Counted from the stretch's first letter, positions 26,902 through 36,109 are shown. The stretch is 49,354 nt of DNA from Pseudomonadota bacterium (GCA_026388275.1 JAPLKB010000056.1:1-49354); one strand, 5' to 3'. Program-made: numbers and translations. The notes: generated from the sequence alone by a model not told the origin.

Positions 26902-27912
26902 TCAGAATTGTGAAAGAAATCGTATATCATTATAATAAAATTGCCTTATATCATCTATGCCGAACTTCAGCATTGCAATCCTTTCTACACCCATACCAAA
27001 AGCAAAACCGGAGACCTCTTCGGGATCATAACCGACAATCCTGAACACCTGCGGGTGCACCATACCTGAACCAAGTATCTCAAGCCAACCGGTATCCTTA
27101 CAAACCCTGCAGCCTGTACCCCCGCAAATCAAACATCCAATATCTACTTCAGCGGAAGGCTCCGTAAAAGGAAAATAGCTCGGTCTGAACCGTAAAGGCG
27201 TTTTGCTGCCAAACATTTCTTGTATAAAAATACTCAATATACCTTTTAAATCGGAAAATCTTATGCGTTTATCTACCATAAGCCCTTCAACCTGATGGAA
27301 CATAGGCGTGTGCGATACATCACTATCACATCTGTACGCAGCCCCGGGTGCAATGATCTTGACAGGGGGCAGCTGAGCTTCCATTGTCCTTATCTGAACA
27401 GGTGATGTATGTGTCCTCAAAACAACACCCTGTTTAATATAAAAAGTGTCCTGCATATCCCTGGCCGGATGGTCTTTCGGAATGTTCAGCGCTTCAAAAT
27501 TGTAGTAATCGATCTCAATATCCGGGCCTTCAGCAACAGAAAATCCCAATGAAGAAAATATTTTTATAATTTCATCCATTATCTGTGCAACCGGGTGTCT
27601 CTTGCCTATGACAGGACTCTTACCCGGCATTGTAACATCAATCCGGGATGCAAAATCTCTTTTACGTTTTTCTTCAGTTTCAAAATGTTCTTTTAAATCT
27701 TTTAACCTGCTTTCTGCCCATCCCTTTAGATCATTTATCTCTCTGCCAAAAGTCTTTCTCTCGTCATTATTCAGTGTCTTTATCTTATCAATCAATTCAG
27801 AAAAAAGACCCTTTCTGCCGACAAGGGAAATCCTTGCATTATTTAACTCATCAACAGTTTTTATGGAAGAGATTTCGCTCTCAATCTTACTTTTAAATTC
27901 CTGTATGTCCAT
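26902..27912 (-). CDS. pheS: phenylalanyl-tRNA synthetase alpha subunit
   Basis: Class II synthetase catalytic subunit of 336 residues. The N-terminal coiled coil (about 1-85) is followed by HPVAQIMDEI, the motif 2 block LRTHTSPVQIRTM...YRCDSDVSHTPMFHQVEGL and motif 3 GFAFGMGVERIAML. FTEPSAEVDIGC contributes to Phe binding, and CLICGGTGCRVCKDTGW is a Cys-rich insertion seen in many bacterial PheS. It sits between rplT and pheT. Confidence 0.97.
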   Translation of the reverse strand: MDIQEFKSKIESEISSIKTVDELNNARISLVGRKGLFSELIDKIKTLNNDERKTFGREINDLKGWAESRLKDLKEHFETEEKRKRDFASRIDVTMPGKSPVIGKRHPVAQIMDEIIKIFSSLGFSVAEGPDIEIDYYNFEALNIPKDHPARDMQDTFYIKQGVVLRTHTSPVQIRTMEAQLPPVKIIAPGAAYRCDSDVSHTPMFHQVEGLMVDKRIRFSDLKGILSIFIQEMFGSKTPLRFRPSYFPFTEPSAEVDIGCLICGGTGCRVCKDTGWLEILGSGMVHPQVFRIVGYDPEEVSGFAFGMGVERIAMLKFGIDDIRQFYYNDIRFLSQF

Positions 27913-28003
27913 CTTAAACCAGATCCTGATTATGTTTTACGGGCTACAGATTGAAATCAGAAGTTCAAAACCCGAATTTATTTTTGCATATATAAATAGT
28001 AGT

Positions 28004-28363
28004 TTATTGAACCATAATTTGTCTTACTTTAGACACAACATTCTCAAACCCTACAGGGTCATTGACTGCCATCTCTGCAAGAGATTTCCTGTTTAAAGAA
28101 ATATTAGCTGCCTTCAGCCCATTAATAAACCTGCTATACGGTATACCATAGGATCTACATGCAGCATTTATCCTCGTTATCCATAATGACCTGAAATCTC
28201 TCTTTCTCTGTCTCCTGTCCCGGTAAGCATAGCTCAATGCTTTAAAAACTGCACGTTTTGCCACGCTGTATGTTGTGCGCCTGCTCGCATTCATGCCTCT
28301 TGCAAGCTTTAAAATCTTTTTTCTTCTTCTCCTCGCTTTTACTCCTCTTTTCGCCCTGGGCAT
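28004..28363 (-). CDS. rplT: 50S ribosomal protein L20
   Basis: 119 residues, very basic, starting [18 protein letters not shown], with [14 protein letters not shown] and [14 protein letters not shown] typical of L20. It binds 23S rRNA early in assembly and in E. coli autoregulates the rpmI-rplT message. It lies between rpmI and pheS; the 91-bp gap to pheS shows no clear terminator. Confidence 0.98.
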   Translation of the reverse strand: MPRAKRGVKARRRRKKILKLARGMNASRRTTYSVAKRAVFKALSYAYRDRRQRKRDFRSLWITRINAACRSYGIPYSRFINGLKAANISLNRKSLAEMAVNDPVGFENVVSKVRQIMVQ

Positions 28364-28384
28364 TTCTCTACACCTCTTTCATTA

Positions 28385-28582
28385 TTATAAATAAGGTACT
28401 AACGATTTTATTCTCTTTAAATCTGCGGGATGGACAGTATCCGACTGTGACAGTCTTCTTTTCTCCTTTGGTGATTTGGAAGAAAGGAGATGACTGTGGT
28501 ATGCCTTGGCCCTTTTTATCTTTCCCTTTGCAGTTACCTTTACCCTTTTTGCCAATCCCCTGTGGGACTTAAGCTTTGGCAT
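28385..28582 (-). CDS. rpmI: 50S ribosomal protein L35
   Basis: 65 residues with the L35 signature KLKSHRGLAKRVKVTAKGK and a basic core. It follows infC by 11 bp and precedes rplT by 21 bp. Confidence 0.98.
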   Translation of the reverse strand: MPKLKSHRGLAKRVKVTAKGKIKRAKAYHSHLLSSKSPKEKRRLSQSDTVHPADLKRIKSLVPYL

Positions 28583-28593
28583 GATCAGCCTCC

Positions 28594-29112
28594 TTAGAGT
28601 GGAGCAAATACCATAACGATATTCCTACCATCAAATTTTGGTTTTTGTTCAATTTCACCTACATCCTTTATTTCTTCTATTATTTTCTGGGCAAGCTTTT
28701 CTCCCATTTCTGTACGAAAGACTTCTCTCCCTTTAAACATGATTATAATTTTCACTTTGCATTCTTCAGCCAGAAAATCTCTAATATGCTTAATCTTAAA
28801 CATAAGGTCATGTTCATCAATCTTCAGTCCCAATTTCATCTCTTTAAGCTGAATGACAGTCTGTTTTTTCTTTGCTTCCTGCAATTTTTTTGCAATCTGG
28901 TATTTATATTTCCCATAATCCATAATCTTGCAAACAGGGGGAGCTGTCTTCGGCGAGACTTCAACTAAATCGAACCCTTGTTCTCTTGCCATCTTAAGCG
29001 CTTCAGACGTCAGGACAATGCCAAGCTGCGCACCTGCTTCATCAATCAGTCTTACTTCTCTTGCCTTTATGCGCTCATTAATATTTATGTCTTTTATACT
29101 ATCTTTTCCTAT
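28594..29112 (-). CDS. infC: translation initiation factor IF-3 with a probable AUA start
   Basis: IF-3 prevents premature subunit joining and proofreads start codons. The C-terminal part from an internal ATG (28992) is unmistakable (VEVSPKTAPPVCKIMDYGKY), but the family N-terminus continues upstream in frame: INERIKAREVRLIDEAG and QLGIVLTSEALKMA. No ATG, GTG or TTG exists there before a stop. AGGAGG (29122-29127) stands nine bases before ATA (29110-29112), giving a 172-residue IF-3 of normal length. Rare start codons on infC let IF-3 repress its own translation, so AUA here is reasonable. The Shine-Dalgarno lies inside the end of thrS, six bases separating the genes. Confidence 0.92.
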   Translation of the reverse strand: MGKDSIKDININERIKAREVRLIDEAGAQLGIVLTSEALKMAREQGFDLVEVSPKTAPPVCKIMDYGKYKYQIAKKLQEAKKKQTVIQLKEMKLGLKIDEHDLMFKIKHIRDFLAEECKVKIIIMFKGREVFRTEMGEKLAQKIIEEIKDVGEIEQKPKFDGRNIVMVFAPL

Positions 29113-29118
29113 AAAAAC

Positions 29119-30867
29119 TCACCTCCTGGAAATATTGTCTTCTCTTATCCTCTTAATAAAATCCTCTAACTTTATATCTTTTAATTCACCACCATCTCTC
29201 ACCCTTACAGTAATCGTGTTTGATTCCATTTCTTTCTTGCCTGATATTACCATATAGGGAACTTTCTTTACTATCGCTTCCCGTATCTTCAATCCAAGTT
29301 TCTCATTTCTTATATCGAGCACTGCCCGAATATCGTGGTTCATTAATGATTCGTAAATCATTTTAACATACTCAGACTGTTCATCGGTAATGTTCATTAT
29401 TATTACCTGTACCGGGGAAAGCCACACAGGGAATTTGCCACCATAATGTTCGATGAGTACACCGATAAACCTTTCAATAGCACCAAGAATAACCCTGTGC
29501 AGCATAACAGGTCTTTTTCGCATGCCGTCGCTATCAACATAATGAAGGTCAAACCTCTCAGGCAAGGCAAAATCGCATTGAATCGTAGCACACTGCCATT
29601 TTCTCCCTATAGCATCCTTAAGTTTAACATCAATTTTAGGCCCATAAAAAGCCCCGTCACCCTCATTGATATCAAAGGGAATCCCCTGCCCTTCCAGAAC
29701 TTCTTTCAGAATCGTTTCAGCTTTATCCCAATCCTCTAAAGTGCCTATGAATTTGTCGGGCCTTGTACTGATTTCCATCTCATATTCAAAATTGAAGATT
29801 TTCATTGTATCGCGTATAAAATTGATAATATTGAGTATTTCGTTATGTAATTGGTCCTGCCGTGAAAATATATGGGCATCATCCTGTGTAAATTCCCTTA
29901 CTCTCATCAATCCATGCAGTACACCTGATTTCTCATGTCTGGATACCGTACCAAGCTCAAAATATCGAATCGGAAGGTCCCTATAACTCCGTATGTCAGA
30001 TTTATATACCATGATATGTGATAGACAATTCATGGGCTTAATCCCGTAATCGACATCATCTACCTTTGTAAAATACATATTTTCTCTATAGTTTTCATAA
30101 TGTCCCGACTTTTTCCACATATCCATCTTCAGTATATGGGGTCCGTAAACAAATTGATAACCTCTCTTCAAATGTTCTTTTCTTTCAAAATCCTCAAGGA
30201 GATACCGCAGCAATGCACCATTGGGATGATATATGACAAAACCGGCTCCGACCTCATCGGATATGCTGTAAAGGTCAAGCTCTTTTCCAAGCCTCCTGTG
30301 ATCTCTTTTTTTTATTTCTTCAAGAAATTGGAGGTAATCAGTCAAAGACTTCTCGTCCTGAAAAGCTGTCCCGTAAATCCTTGTAAGCATCTTGTTTTTT
30401 TCATCGCCTCTCCAGTATGCACCGGCAAGGCTAAGAAGCTTAAAAGCCTTTATTTTCCCTGTTGCAGGTAGATGAGGTCCTCTGCACAGGTCAGTAAAAT
30501 CATCCTGAGTATATATGCTCATTTCTTGGTCATCAATACCTTCAATAAGCTCCACTTTATATATTTCGCCTTGTTTCCTGAACATGTCCAGGGCATCTTC
30601 TTTCTTTATTATCTTTCTCTCAATAGGGATATCTTTTTTCGCAATTTCCTTCATACGTTCTTCGATCTTTATAAGATCTTCATCGGTGAAACCAGGTCCA
30701 TAATCAAAATCATAATAAAATCCAGTATCTATTGAGGGGCCAATGGCTACCTTAGCTTCAGGGAAAAGCTGCTTTACCGCATGAGCCATCAGATGGGAAG
30801 TGCTATGCCTCAATACATCAAGCGCTTCTGTTTTTTCCTTTTCTTTTTCTGTTAAAATTCCTTTCAT
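29119..30867 (-). CDS. thrS: threonyl-tRNA synthetase without TGS domain
   Basis: The 582 residues begin directly at the editing domain: [11 protein letters not shown] (H21, H25), then DLCRGPHLP with its zinc-type Cys/His, followed by the class II core ([48 protein letters not shown]) and a C-terminal anticodon-binding domain ([14 protein letters not shown]). The roughly 60-residue N-terminal TGS domain of standard 640-residue ThrRS is absent, and no open frame upstream could supply it. Editing and aminoacylation residues look intact. First gene of the thrS-infC-rpmI-rplT-pheST operon. Confidence 0.96.
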   Translation of the reverse strand: MKGILTEKEKEKTEALDVLRHSTSHLMAHAVKQLFPEAKVAIGPSIDTGFYYDFDYGPGFTDEDLIKIEERMKEIAKKDIPIERKIIKKEDALDMFRKQGEIYKVELIEGIDDQEMSIYTQDDFTDLCRGPHLPATGKIKAFKLLSLAGAYWRGDEKNKMLTRIYGTAFQDEKSLTDYLQFLEEIKKRDHRRLGKELDLYSISDEVGAGFVIYHPNGALLRYLLEDFERKEHLKRGYQFVYGPHILKMDMWKKSGHYENYRENMYFTKVDDVDYGIKPMNCLSHIMVYKSDIRSYRDLPIRYFELGTVSRHEKSGVLHGLMRVREFTQDDAHIFSRQDQLHNEILNIINFIRDTMKIFNFEYEMEISTRPDKFIGTLEDWDKAETILKEVLEGQGIPFDINEGDGAFYGPKIDVKLKDAIGRKWQCATIQCDFALPERFDLHYVDSDGMRKRPVMLHRVILGAIERFIGVLIEHYGGKFPVWLSPVQVIIMNITDEQSEYVKMIYESLMNHDIRAVLDIRNEKLGLKIREAIVKKVPYMVISGKKEMESNTITVRVRDGGELKDIKLEDFIKRIREDNISRR

Positions 30868-30904
30868 ATCGGCACCATGAAAACATTAATCAAATCGAGA
30901 GATA

Positions 30905-30933
30905 TTATTAACATTTTGTCTTTTCCTTGTCAA
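30905..30933 (-). promoter_or_regulatory. promoter of the thrS-infC-rplT-pheST operon
   Basis: On the - strand TTGACA (30933-30928) and TAATAA (30910-30905) are separated by exactly 17 bp, about 38 bases upstream of the thrS start. Confidence 0.65.
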
Positions 30934-31184
30934 TTCTTATAGTTAAACTGAAGCAACATTTTTAAGCACTTGTGGCAATACACGATACCGGGATAACATT
31001 AAAAGCTTGAACCAGGCAAAAACTGTGCTAGCTTGACTCCAGGCACTACTTCGCCTGAGGCATACCGGGCTATACTATCCGGTTCTGCCTTTGGTATAAT
31101 TATGGCTTATCGGCAAATTTTGTTAAAAGTATCCTATCATCTAAATAAATGATGTTATTATAAACACAAATTGTCTAAAAATGA
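30934..31184. other. intergenic stretch between divergent thrS and thiolase operons
   Basis: The two operons are 389 bp apart. Beyond the two promoters, the main structure is a stem-loop at 31058-31090: AGGCA/TGCCT and ACCGG/CCGGT with a 10-base loop GCTATACTAT and a small internal bulge. ATACCGGG occurs twice (about 30982 and 31062). A TATAAT at 31095-31100 has no matching -35. No gene is supported. Confidence 0.4.
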
Positions 31185-31233
31185 TTGACAAATTTATCTA
31201 TTTCATATTAAATGTTTGTGAAATAATTATCAA
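31185..31233 (+). promoter_or_regulatory. thiolase-operon promoter with Rex-like operator
   Basis: TTGACA at 31185-31190 is followed by TATTAAAT (31206-31213), giving a -10 at 15-17 bp spacing. Just downstream, TTGTGAA-ATAA-TTATCAA (31216-31233) matches the 18-bp Rex pattern TTGTGAA-N4-TTCACAA in the whole left half and five of seven bases in the right. It overlaps the expected transcription start, a repressor position. Rex senses NADH/NAD+ and controls such operons in Clostridia. The link here is inference. Confidence 0.5.
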
Positions 31234-31256
31234 ATGACTCAGGAAAGGAGCGAATT

Positions 31257-32540
31257 ATGAAAGATGCAGTAATAGTTTCATGTGCAAGAACGGCAATAGG
31301 TCAGTTTGGTCAGACCTTAAAAGATGTGCCCGTTGTGGAGCTTGGTGGTATTGCAATTAAGGAAGCAGTAAAGAGAGCGGGAATCAGGCCGTCAAAGAAC
31401 AAGGATAAGGAATTTGCGCCGGATACGTTTGGCGGCAAAACAGACACAGAGCTTGAAGCTAAATACTATGATTTTGACAGCAATCTGAAAGAGGTTCAGA
31501 TTGATGAAGTCATCATGGGCAACGTCCTGCAGGCAGGATTAGGACAGAATGCCGGAAGACAGGCAAGCATTCGTGGTGGAATACCGAAAGAAACAGCGGC
31601 TTACACAATCAATAAGGTATGTTCCTCAGGATTAAGATCCATAATTAATGGTGTACGATCCATAGAATGTGGCGACAATGAAGTTGTTGTGGCCGGCGGA
31701 ATGGAAAATATGAGCCTTGCACCATATGCACTTCCTTCTTTGCGTACTGGCGCAAGAATGTTTGACGCAAAGGCTGTTGACCTCATGGTCCTCGACGGTG
31801 TCTGGGAAATTTTCTACGGTTACCACATGGGTGTAACAGCAGAAAATATAGCAGAAAAATACGGCATCTCAAGGGTAGAGCAGGATACATTCGGTCTCAT
31901 AAGCCATCAGAGGGCAATGAAGGCAATTAAGGAAGGTTTGTTTAAAAGCGAAATCATTCCTGTTGTCATCCCTCAGAAAAAAGGCGACCCGATTATCTTT
32001 GATACAGATGAACGGCCAATGGACACAACCCTGGAAAAGATGGGAAAACTCGGTACTGCATTCAAGAAAGGCGGAACAGTTACAGCAGGAAACGCATCGG
32101 GCCTCAATGATGCAGCCTCGGCAGTAGTAATCATGTCCCGTGACAAGGCAAACGCACTGGGCATTAAACCGATGGGCAAAATGCTGTCATGGGCAAACGG
32201 CGGTGTGGATCCTCAGTTCATGGGACTGGGACCTATCCCGGCAGTCCGTAAAGCCTTAAAAATGGCAAATCTGACGCTTGACCAGATCGACCTTATCGAA
32301 TTGAATGAAGCTTTTTCATCTCAGGCACTTGCGTGTATGAGGGAACTTAAAGTCAACCCGGATAAATGCAACATGTTCGGCGGCGGCATTTCACTCGGTC
32401 ACCCAATCGGATGCACCGGCGCGAGACTCGTTACAACAGCCCTCTACCAGATGAGAAGGCTCGGGCTACGGTACGGACTTGTTTCTATGTGCATCGGCGG
32501 TGGTATGGGATTAGCTGCAATCTTCGAGTGCGAGGGGTAA
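31257..32540 (+). CDS. acetyl-CoA acetyltransferase (thiolase)
   Basis: Thiolase of 427 residues. Nucleophile C122 in NKVCSSGLRS, the catalytic H382 in GGGISLGHPIGCTGAR, C412 in MCIGGGMG and the NEAF box (350-353) are all intact, so it should condense or cleave acyl-CoAs in acetoacetyl-CoA or beta-ketoacyl-CoA metabolism. It is about 35 residues longer than usual because of an insertion at roughly 45-80 (SKNKDKEFAPDTFGGK onward) in the N-terminal domain. AAAGGAG lies 7 bases before the ATG. First gene of the operon with crotonase and EtfBA. Confidence 0.95.
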   Translation: MKDAVIVSCARTAIGQFGQTLKDVPVVELGGIAIKEAVKRAGIRPSKNKDKEFAPDTFGGKTDTELEAKYYDFDSNLKEVQIDEVIMGNVLQAGLGQNAGRQASIRGGIPKETAAYTINKVCSSGLRSIINGVRSIECGDNEVVVAGGMENMSLAPYALPSLRTGARMFDAKAVDLMVLDGVWEIFYGYHMGVTAENIAEKYGISRVEQDTFGLISHQRAMKAIKEGLFKSEIIPVVIPQKKGDPIIFDTDERPMDTTLEKMGKLGTAFKKGGTVTAGNASGLNDAASAVVIMSRDKANALGIKPMGKMLSWANGGVDPQFMGLGPIPAVRKALKMANLTLDQIDLIELNEAFSSQALACMRELKVNPDKCNMFGGGISLGHPIGCTGARLVTTALYQMRRLGLRYGLVSMCIGGGMGLAAIFECEG

Positions 32541-33328
32541 TGGCCATGGAATATAAAAACTTAATAATTGATATAAAAGATGGTATTGCAATTGTTAAGA
32601 TAAACAGGCCAAAGGCGCTAAATGCTCTGAACTCTGAAACGGTAGACGAAATAAAACTGGCAGCAGAATCATTAAATGAAAACAAAGATGTAAAAGTTGT
32701 TATTCTTACCGGCGAAGGAGACAAAGCTTTTATTGCGGGCGCTGACATCCTTGAGATGAAACCTATGAACGCATTGGAAGGCATGGCTTTTTCCAATAAG
32801 GGCCATGAGGCTTTTTCCAAACTGGAAAATATGAGCAAACCTGTTATTGCCGCAGTAAACGGATATGCCCTCGGTGGAGGATTTGAAGTAGCGCTTGCCT
32901 GCGATTTTATTTATGCTTCTGATAAAGCCAAAGTTGGTTTTCCTGAAACAACACTGGGAATATTCCCCGGTTTTGGAGGAACACAGAGAACGGCAAAGCT
33001 TATCGGATTAGCAAAGGCAAAGGAACTGATATTCACCGGTAAAACAATCTCAGCACAGGAAGCCAATGAATTGGGCCTTGTAAATAAAGTCATTCCTCAT
33101 GAGGAATTAATGAAGGAAGTAATGGCTCTTGCAGAAAAAATCAAAGCAAACGGTCCTATTTCTATCGGTCTTGCAAAGGAATGCATAAATAAGAGTTTAT
33201 TCGTCGATATGGATTCGGCATTGCTGCTGGAGGCAAAGGACTTCGGCCTGTGTTTCAGCACAAAAGACCAGAAAGAAGGCATGACAGCATTCGTTGAAAA
33301 GAGAAAAGCCACCTTTACAGGTGAGTAA
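32540..33328 (+). CDS. enoyl-CoA hydratase (crotonase)
   Basis: A 262-residue crotonase-fold enzyme that hydrates enoyl-CoA, probably crotonyl-CoA given the neighbours. The oxyanion loop FIAGADI and ALGGGFEVALACD, and the catalytic Glu in FPETTLGIFPGFGGTQR, are present. The ATG at 32540 overlaps the thiolase stop (TAATG). ATG 32546 is better spaced from GAGGGG and equally possible. The open frame extends further back into thiolase but without meaning. Confidence 0.94.
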   Translation: MAMEYKNLIIDIKDGIAIVKINRPKALNALNSETVDEIKLAAESLNENKDVKVVILTGEGDKAFIAGADILEMKPMNALEGMAFSNKGHEAFSKLENMSKPVIAAVNGYALGGGFEVALACDFIYASDKAKVGFPETTLGIFPGFGGTQRTAKLIGLAKAKELIFTGKTISAQEANELGLVNKVIPHEELMKEVMALAEKIKANGPISIGLAKECINKSLFVDMDSALLLEAKDFGLCFSTKDQKEGMTAFVEKRKATFTGE

Positions 33329-33358
33329 CACAACATAATAATATAAAAGGAGGATACT

Positions 33359-34156
33359 GTGAAGATAGTTGTATGTATAAAACAGGTTCCTGATACAGAA
33401 GCTGAAATCAAGTGGGATATACCAAAGGGTGTACTAAAGAGAGACAGCATTGATACAATAACAAATCCCTTTGATGAATTTGCCCTTGAAGAAGCATTAC
33501 TTACAAGGGAGAATCACGATGGAGACATTGTAGCCATCAGTATGGGTCCGGAAAAGGCAAATGATGTACTGAGGAATGCTCTTGCGTTAACAGTAAATGA
33601 AGTATATCGACTGACTGATGATGCATTTGCAGGCTCGGACACATTTGGAACTGCCTCGGTGCTTGCTGCCGGAATCAAAAAGATCGGTGACGCCGATATT
33701 ATATTCTGCGGAAAACAGTCGACTGATGGGAGTACCGGAGTTGTCGGCGCAGAGATAGCTTCTATTCTCGGATACAGCCCGCTGACATATGTTTCAAAGA
33801 TACGGCAGATTGATGCTGCAAATAAAAAGATAATAGTTGAAAGGGTTATAGAAGGCGGCACTGAAGTCGTAGAGGCAAAATTGCCGGCCATCGTCTCTGT
33901 TATCAAGGGTATTAACGAGCCTCGGCTCCCGAATCTTATGGGCATCAGAAAGGCTGCAAAGGTTGCTATACCTGAGTGGAACGCTGGTGACCTGGGTGTT
34001 GATAAAGGAAAAGTTGGAACAGCAGGTTCCTCTACAAAGGTTGTGGAAATCGCCGTACCGCCTCCAAGGGGAGCAGGAGAAATCCTGAAGGGTGAGATCG
34101 AAGACGTGGCTAACATCGTGACCGACAAACTGATTGACATGAAAGTCATAAAATAA
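33359..34156 (+). CDS. etfB: electron transfer flavoprotein subunit beta
   Basis: 265 residues, starting at GTG behind AAAGGAGG. KIVVCIKQVPDTEAEIKW and NPFDEFALEEAL are canonical EtfB starts. FCGKQSTDGSTGVVGAEIA is the nucleotide-binding loop and EVVEAKLPAIVSVIKGINEPRLPNLMGIRKA the recognition-loop region that docks dehydrogenases. With EtfA it carries electrons from acyl-CoA dehydrogenase, or bifurcates, and sequence alone does not decide which. No dehydrogenase gene lies in the window. Confidence 0.95.
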   Translation: MKIVVCIKQVPDTEAEIKWDIPKGVLKRDSIDTITNPFDEFALEEALLTRENHDGDIVAISMGPEKANDVLRNALALTVNEVYRLTDDAFAGSDTFGTASVLAAGIKKIGDADIIFCGKQSTDGSTGVVGAEIASILGYSPLTYVSKIRQIDAANKKIIVERVIEGGTEVVEAKLPAIVSVIKGINEPRLPNLMGIRKAAKVAIPEWNAGDLGVDKGKVGTAGSSTKVVEIAVPPPRGAGEILKGEIEDVANIVTDKLIDMKVIK

Positions 34157-34174
34157 CCGGGAGGAGGAAAGACA

Positions 34175-35161
34175 ATGGCTAACGATGTATGGGTATATAT
34201 AGAACATAAAGACGGTGGCATAGCACCGTTGTCATTTGAATTACTGGGTATTGGAAAGACAATGGCCAACGATCTGGGCTCAAACGTGTGCGCCTTCGTA
34301 ATTGGCGAAAATGTTGGCGATATTGCCAAGGAAGCGTTCTTTTATGGTGCCTCAAAGGTGTTTGTTGTTGAAGGCGAGGTTTTCAAGGGTTTTAGGTCAG
34401 AAGCTTATGCAAAAGCAACAACATTTTTGCTTGATAAATATAAACCGGAAGTTGCTCTTTTCAGGGCAACAACCCAGGGTACAGACGTTGCAGCAGCAAG
34501 TGCAGCGCAGCTTGGATTCGGACTGTGCACGGATAGTATTGATCTTAAGGTAGACGGCGGTCAGATAAAAATGACCAGGGCAGCTTTTGGCGGCAACTAT
34601 TCAGTTACAGTTGTAAATGAGAAAGCAAAACCACAGATCGTTACAGTAAGACCAAAGGCATTTGCAATGCCGGAGAAAGATACCTCGAAATCAGGCGAAG
34701 TAGTTAAAGAATCCTTTTCTGTTGCAGAAGGCGATTTAAATACAAAAGTGCTTGAGTTTATCAAATCCGCAGTCGCGATAAACCTTGTCGAAGCAGATAT
34801 TATAGTATCCGGAGGCAGAGGCCTTGGGAGCGAAGATGGATTTAAAATAATAAAAGAACTTGCAGATATGCTTGGTGCGGCAGTAGGCGCATCCCGTGCA
34901 GCCGTTGACTCTGGCTGGATATCTCAGGAACAGCAGGTTGGACAGACAGGCAAGACAGTAAAACCAAAAATTTATATCGCTTGTGGTATCTCAGGCGCTA
35001 TTCAGCACCTTGCTGGTATGAGAACGGCCGACTGTATCGTGGCAATTAATAAAGACCCTGAGGCACCCATTTTCAAGAATGCAACTTACGGCATCGTAGG
35101 GGATTACAAACAAGTCGTACCAAAGTTAGTGGAAAAGTTTAAAATTAAGTTGAATAAGTAA
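34175..35161 (+). CDS. etfA: electron transfer flavoprotein subunit alpha
   Basis: 328 residues with GGAGGAGG before the ATG. The C-terminal FAD domain is clear: SGGRGLGSEDGFKIIKELADMLGAAVGASRAAVDSGW, GQTGKTVKPKIYIACGISGAIQHLAGM and IVAINKDPEAPIF. No N-terminal ferredoxin extension is present. It ends the operon, with a terminator 20 bases beyond the stop. Confidence 0.96.
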   Translation: MANDVWVYIEHKDGGIAPLSFELLGIGKTMANDLGSNVCAFVIGENVGDIAKEAFFYGASKVFVVEGEVFKGFRSEAYAKATTFLLDKYKPEVALFRATTQGTDVAAASAAQLGFGLCTDSIDLKVDGGQIKMTRAAFGGNYSVTVVNEKAKPQIVTVRPKAFAMPEKDTSKSGEVVKESFSVAEGDLNTKVLEFIKSAVAINLVEADIIVSGGRGLGSEDGFKIIKELADMLGAAVGASRAAVDSGWISQEQQVGQTGKTVKPKIYIACGISGAIQHLAGMRTADCIVAINKDPEAPIFKNATYGIVGDYKQVVPKLVEKFKIKLNK

Positions 35162-35180
35162 ACAACTTTATGAATTAAGT

Positions 35181-35212
35181 AAAAAAAGGGAGCTGGTATG
35201 CTCCCTTTTTTT
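35181..35212 (+). terminator. Rho-independent terminator after etfA
   Basis: GGGAGC (35188-35193), loop TGGTAT, GCTCCC (35200-35205), then seven T. A-run upstream makes it potentially usable on both strands. Confidence 0.92.
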
Positions 35213-35281
35213 ATTCCTTATTTATTCGTTCTGTGAGATCAATTTGCATTCCCCGCAGTTTGAGTGTATCTTACAAATATT

Positions 35282-36109
35282 ATGAAGGCGATTGAATACT
35301 GCGTCGGCTGCCTCACAGGGCTTGCAGAAAAAACCCTACAACTTTCATGCAATTACAATAGAGACGTCTTCTCACATTGCTGCATCATAATTGATAAGCT
35401 GTTGAAAGAGGGAAAATCTCCACCCGGAATTGCGAACAAAATACTTAAATACATTAAAAATACAACAGGTGTTTATGATCCCTATGTTTTTTTAAAAGAG
35501 AAGGAATTAAGATTAGCAAAAAAGGCATTTGTGCAGTTGGCAGACATGTTTTCCGATTCACTGGAAGGCGTAATTAAATTGTCAGCTCTGGGAAATTCTC
35601 TGGATTTTTTTACAGATGATGCATGTGATTTTAACATAGAGGGGTTTAATTTTTCCGGGGATATAGATAAAATTGAAAATGAGATTTATACTAAAGGAAA
35701 AGATGTTTTAATACTCGGCGACAACGTTGGTGATTTTATTTTTGACATACCCCTTGTTGACTTCCTGGAAAACATGGGGAAAAACGTACATTATGCCGTA
35801 AAAGAACATCCTGTGCAGAATGATCTATCTATGCCGGATACGTTAAAGTTTGAATTTGTAAAATTGTTTGATAATATTATATCTACTTGCACCGATGAAG
35901 TTGGCATCAAGCTCGAAAAGATGAAGGGAAAGGTTAAAAATCTGTGGGATACAAACTCAGTGGTAATTGCCAAAGGCATGGGCAACTACGAAACAATCTC
36001 TGAATATCAGGGTGAAAGGTCTGTTATTCATATTATGAAAGTAAAATGTCCTGCCGTTTCTCAGGCAGTGGGTTATAAAAAGGGAACATATGTAGCAAAA
36101 TTATACTAA
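35282..36109 (+). CDS. DUF89/ARMT1-type damage-control phosphatase
   Basis: The 275-residue product (from ATG 35282; GTG 35264 is in frame) has the DUF89 signature VLILGDNVGDFIFDIPLVDFL (metal-binding Asp-Asn-x-x-Asp), VHYAVKEHP and the late AKGMGNYETISE. The N-terminal Cys cluster (YCVGCLTG, SHCC) matches the bacterial/archaeal subfamily. Members hydrolyse damaged or excess phosphometabolites with Mn/Ni/Co. Substrate unknown. It stands alone between the etf terminator and dnaJ. Confidence 0.85.
   Translation: MKAIEYCVGCLTGLAEKTLQLSCNYNRDVFSHCCIIIDKLLKEGKSPPGIANKILKYIKNTTGVYDPYVFLKEKELRLAKKAFVQLADMFSDSLEGVIKLSALGNSLDFFTDDACDFNIEGFNFSGDIDKIENEIYTKGKDVLILGDNVGDFIFDIPLVDFLENMGKNVHYAVKEHPVQNDLSMPDTLKFEFVKLFDNIISTCTDEVGIKLEKMKGKVKNLWDTNSVVIAKGMGNYETISEYQGERSVIHIMKVKCPAVSQAVGYKKGTYVAKLY

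Noticed and set aside
31095-31100. TATAAT as an additional promoter of the thiolase operon
   Set aside because: No acceptable -35 is found at 16-18 bp, and a better promoter lies at 31185.
32366-32539. N-terminal extension of the crotonase gene inside thiolase
   Set aside because: The extra residues are the thiolase end read in another frame; start codons with a Shine-Dalgarno lie at 32540/32546.
33514-34329. 271-codon frame antisense to etfB/etfA
   Set aside because: It crosses the etfB-etfA junction on the opposite strand and has no family resemblance. It is a shadow.
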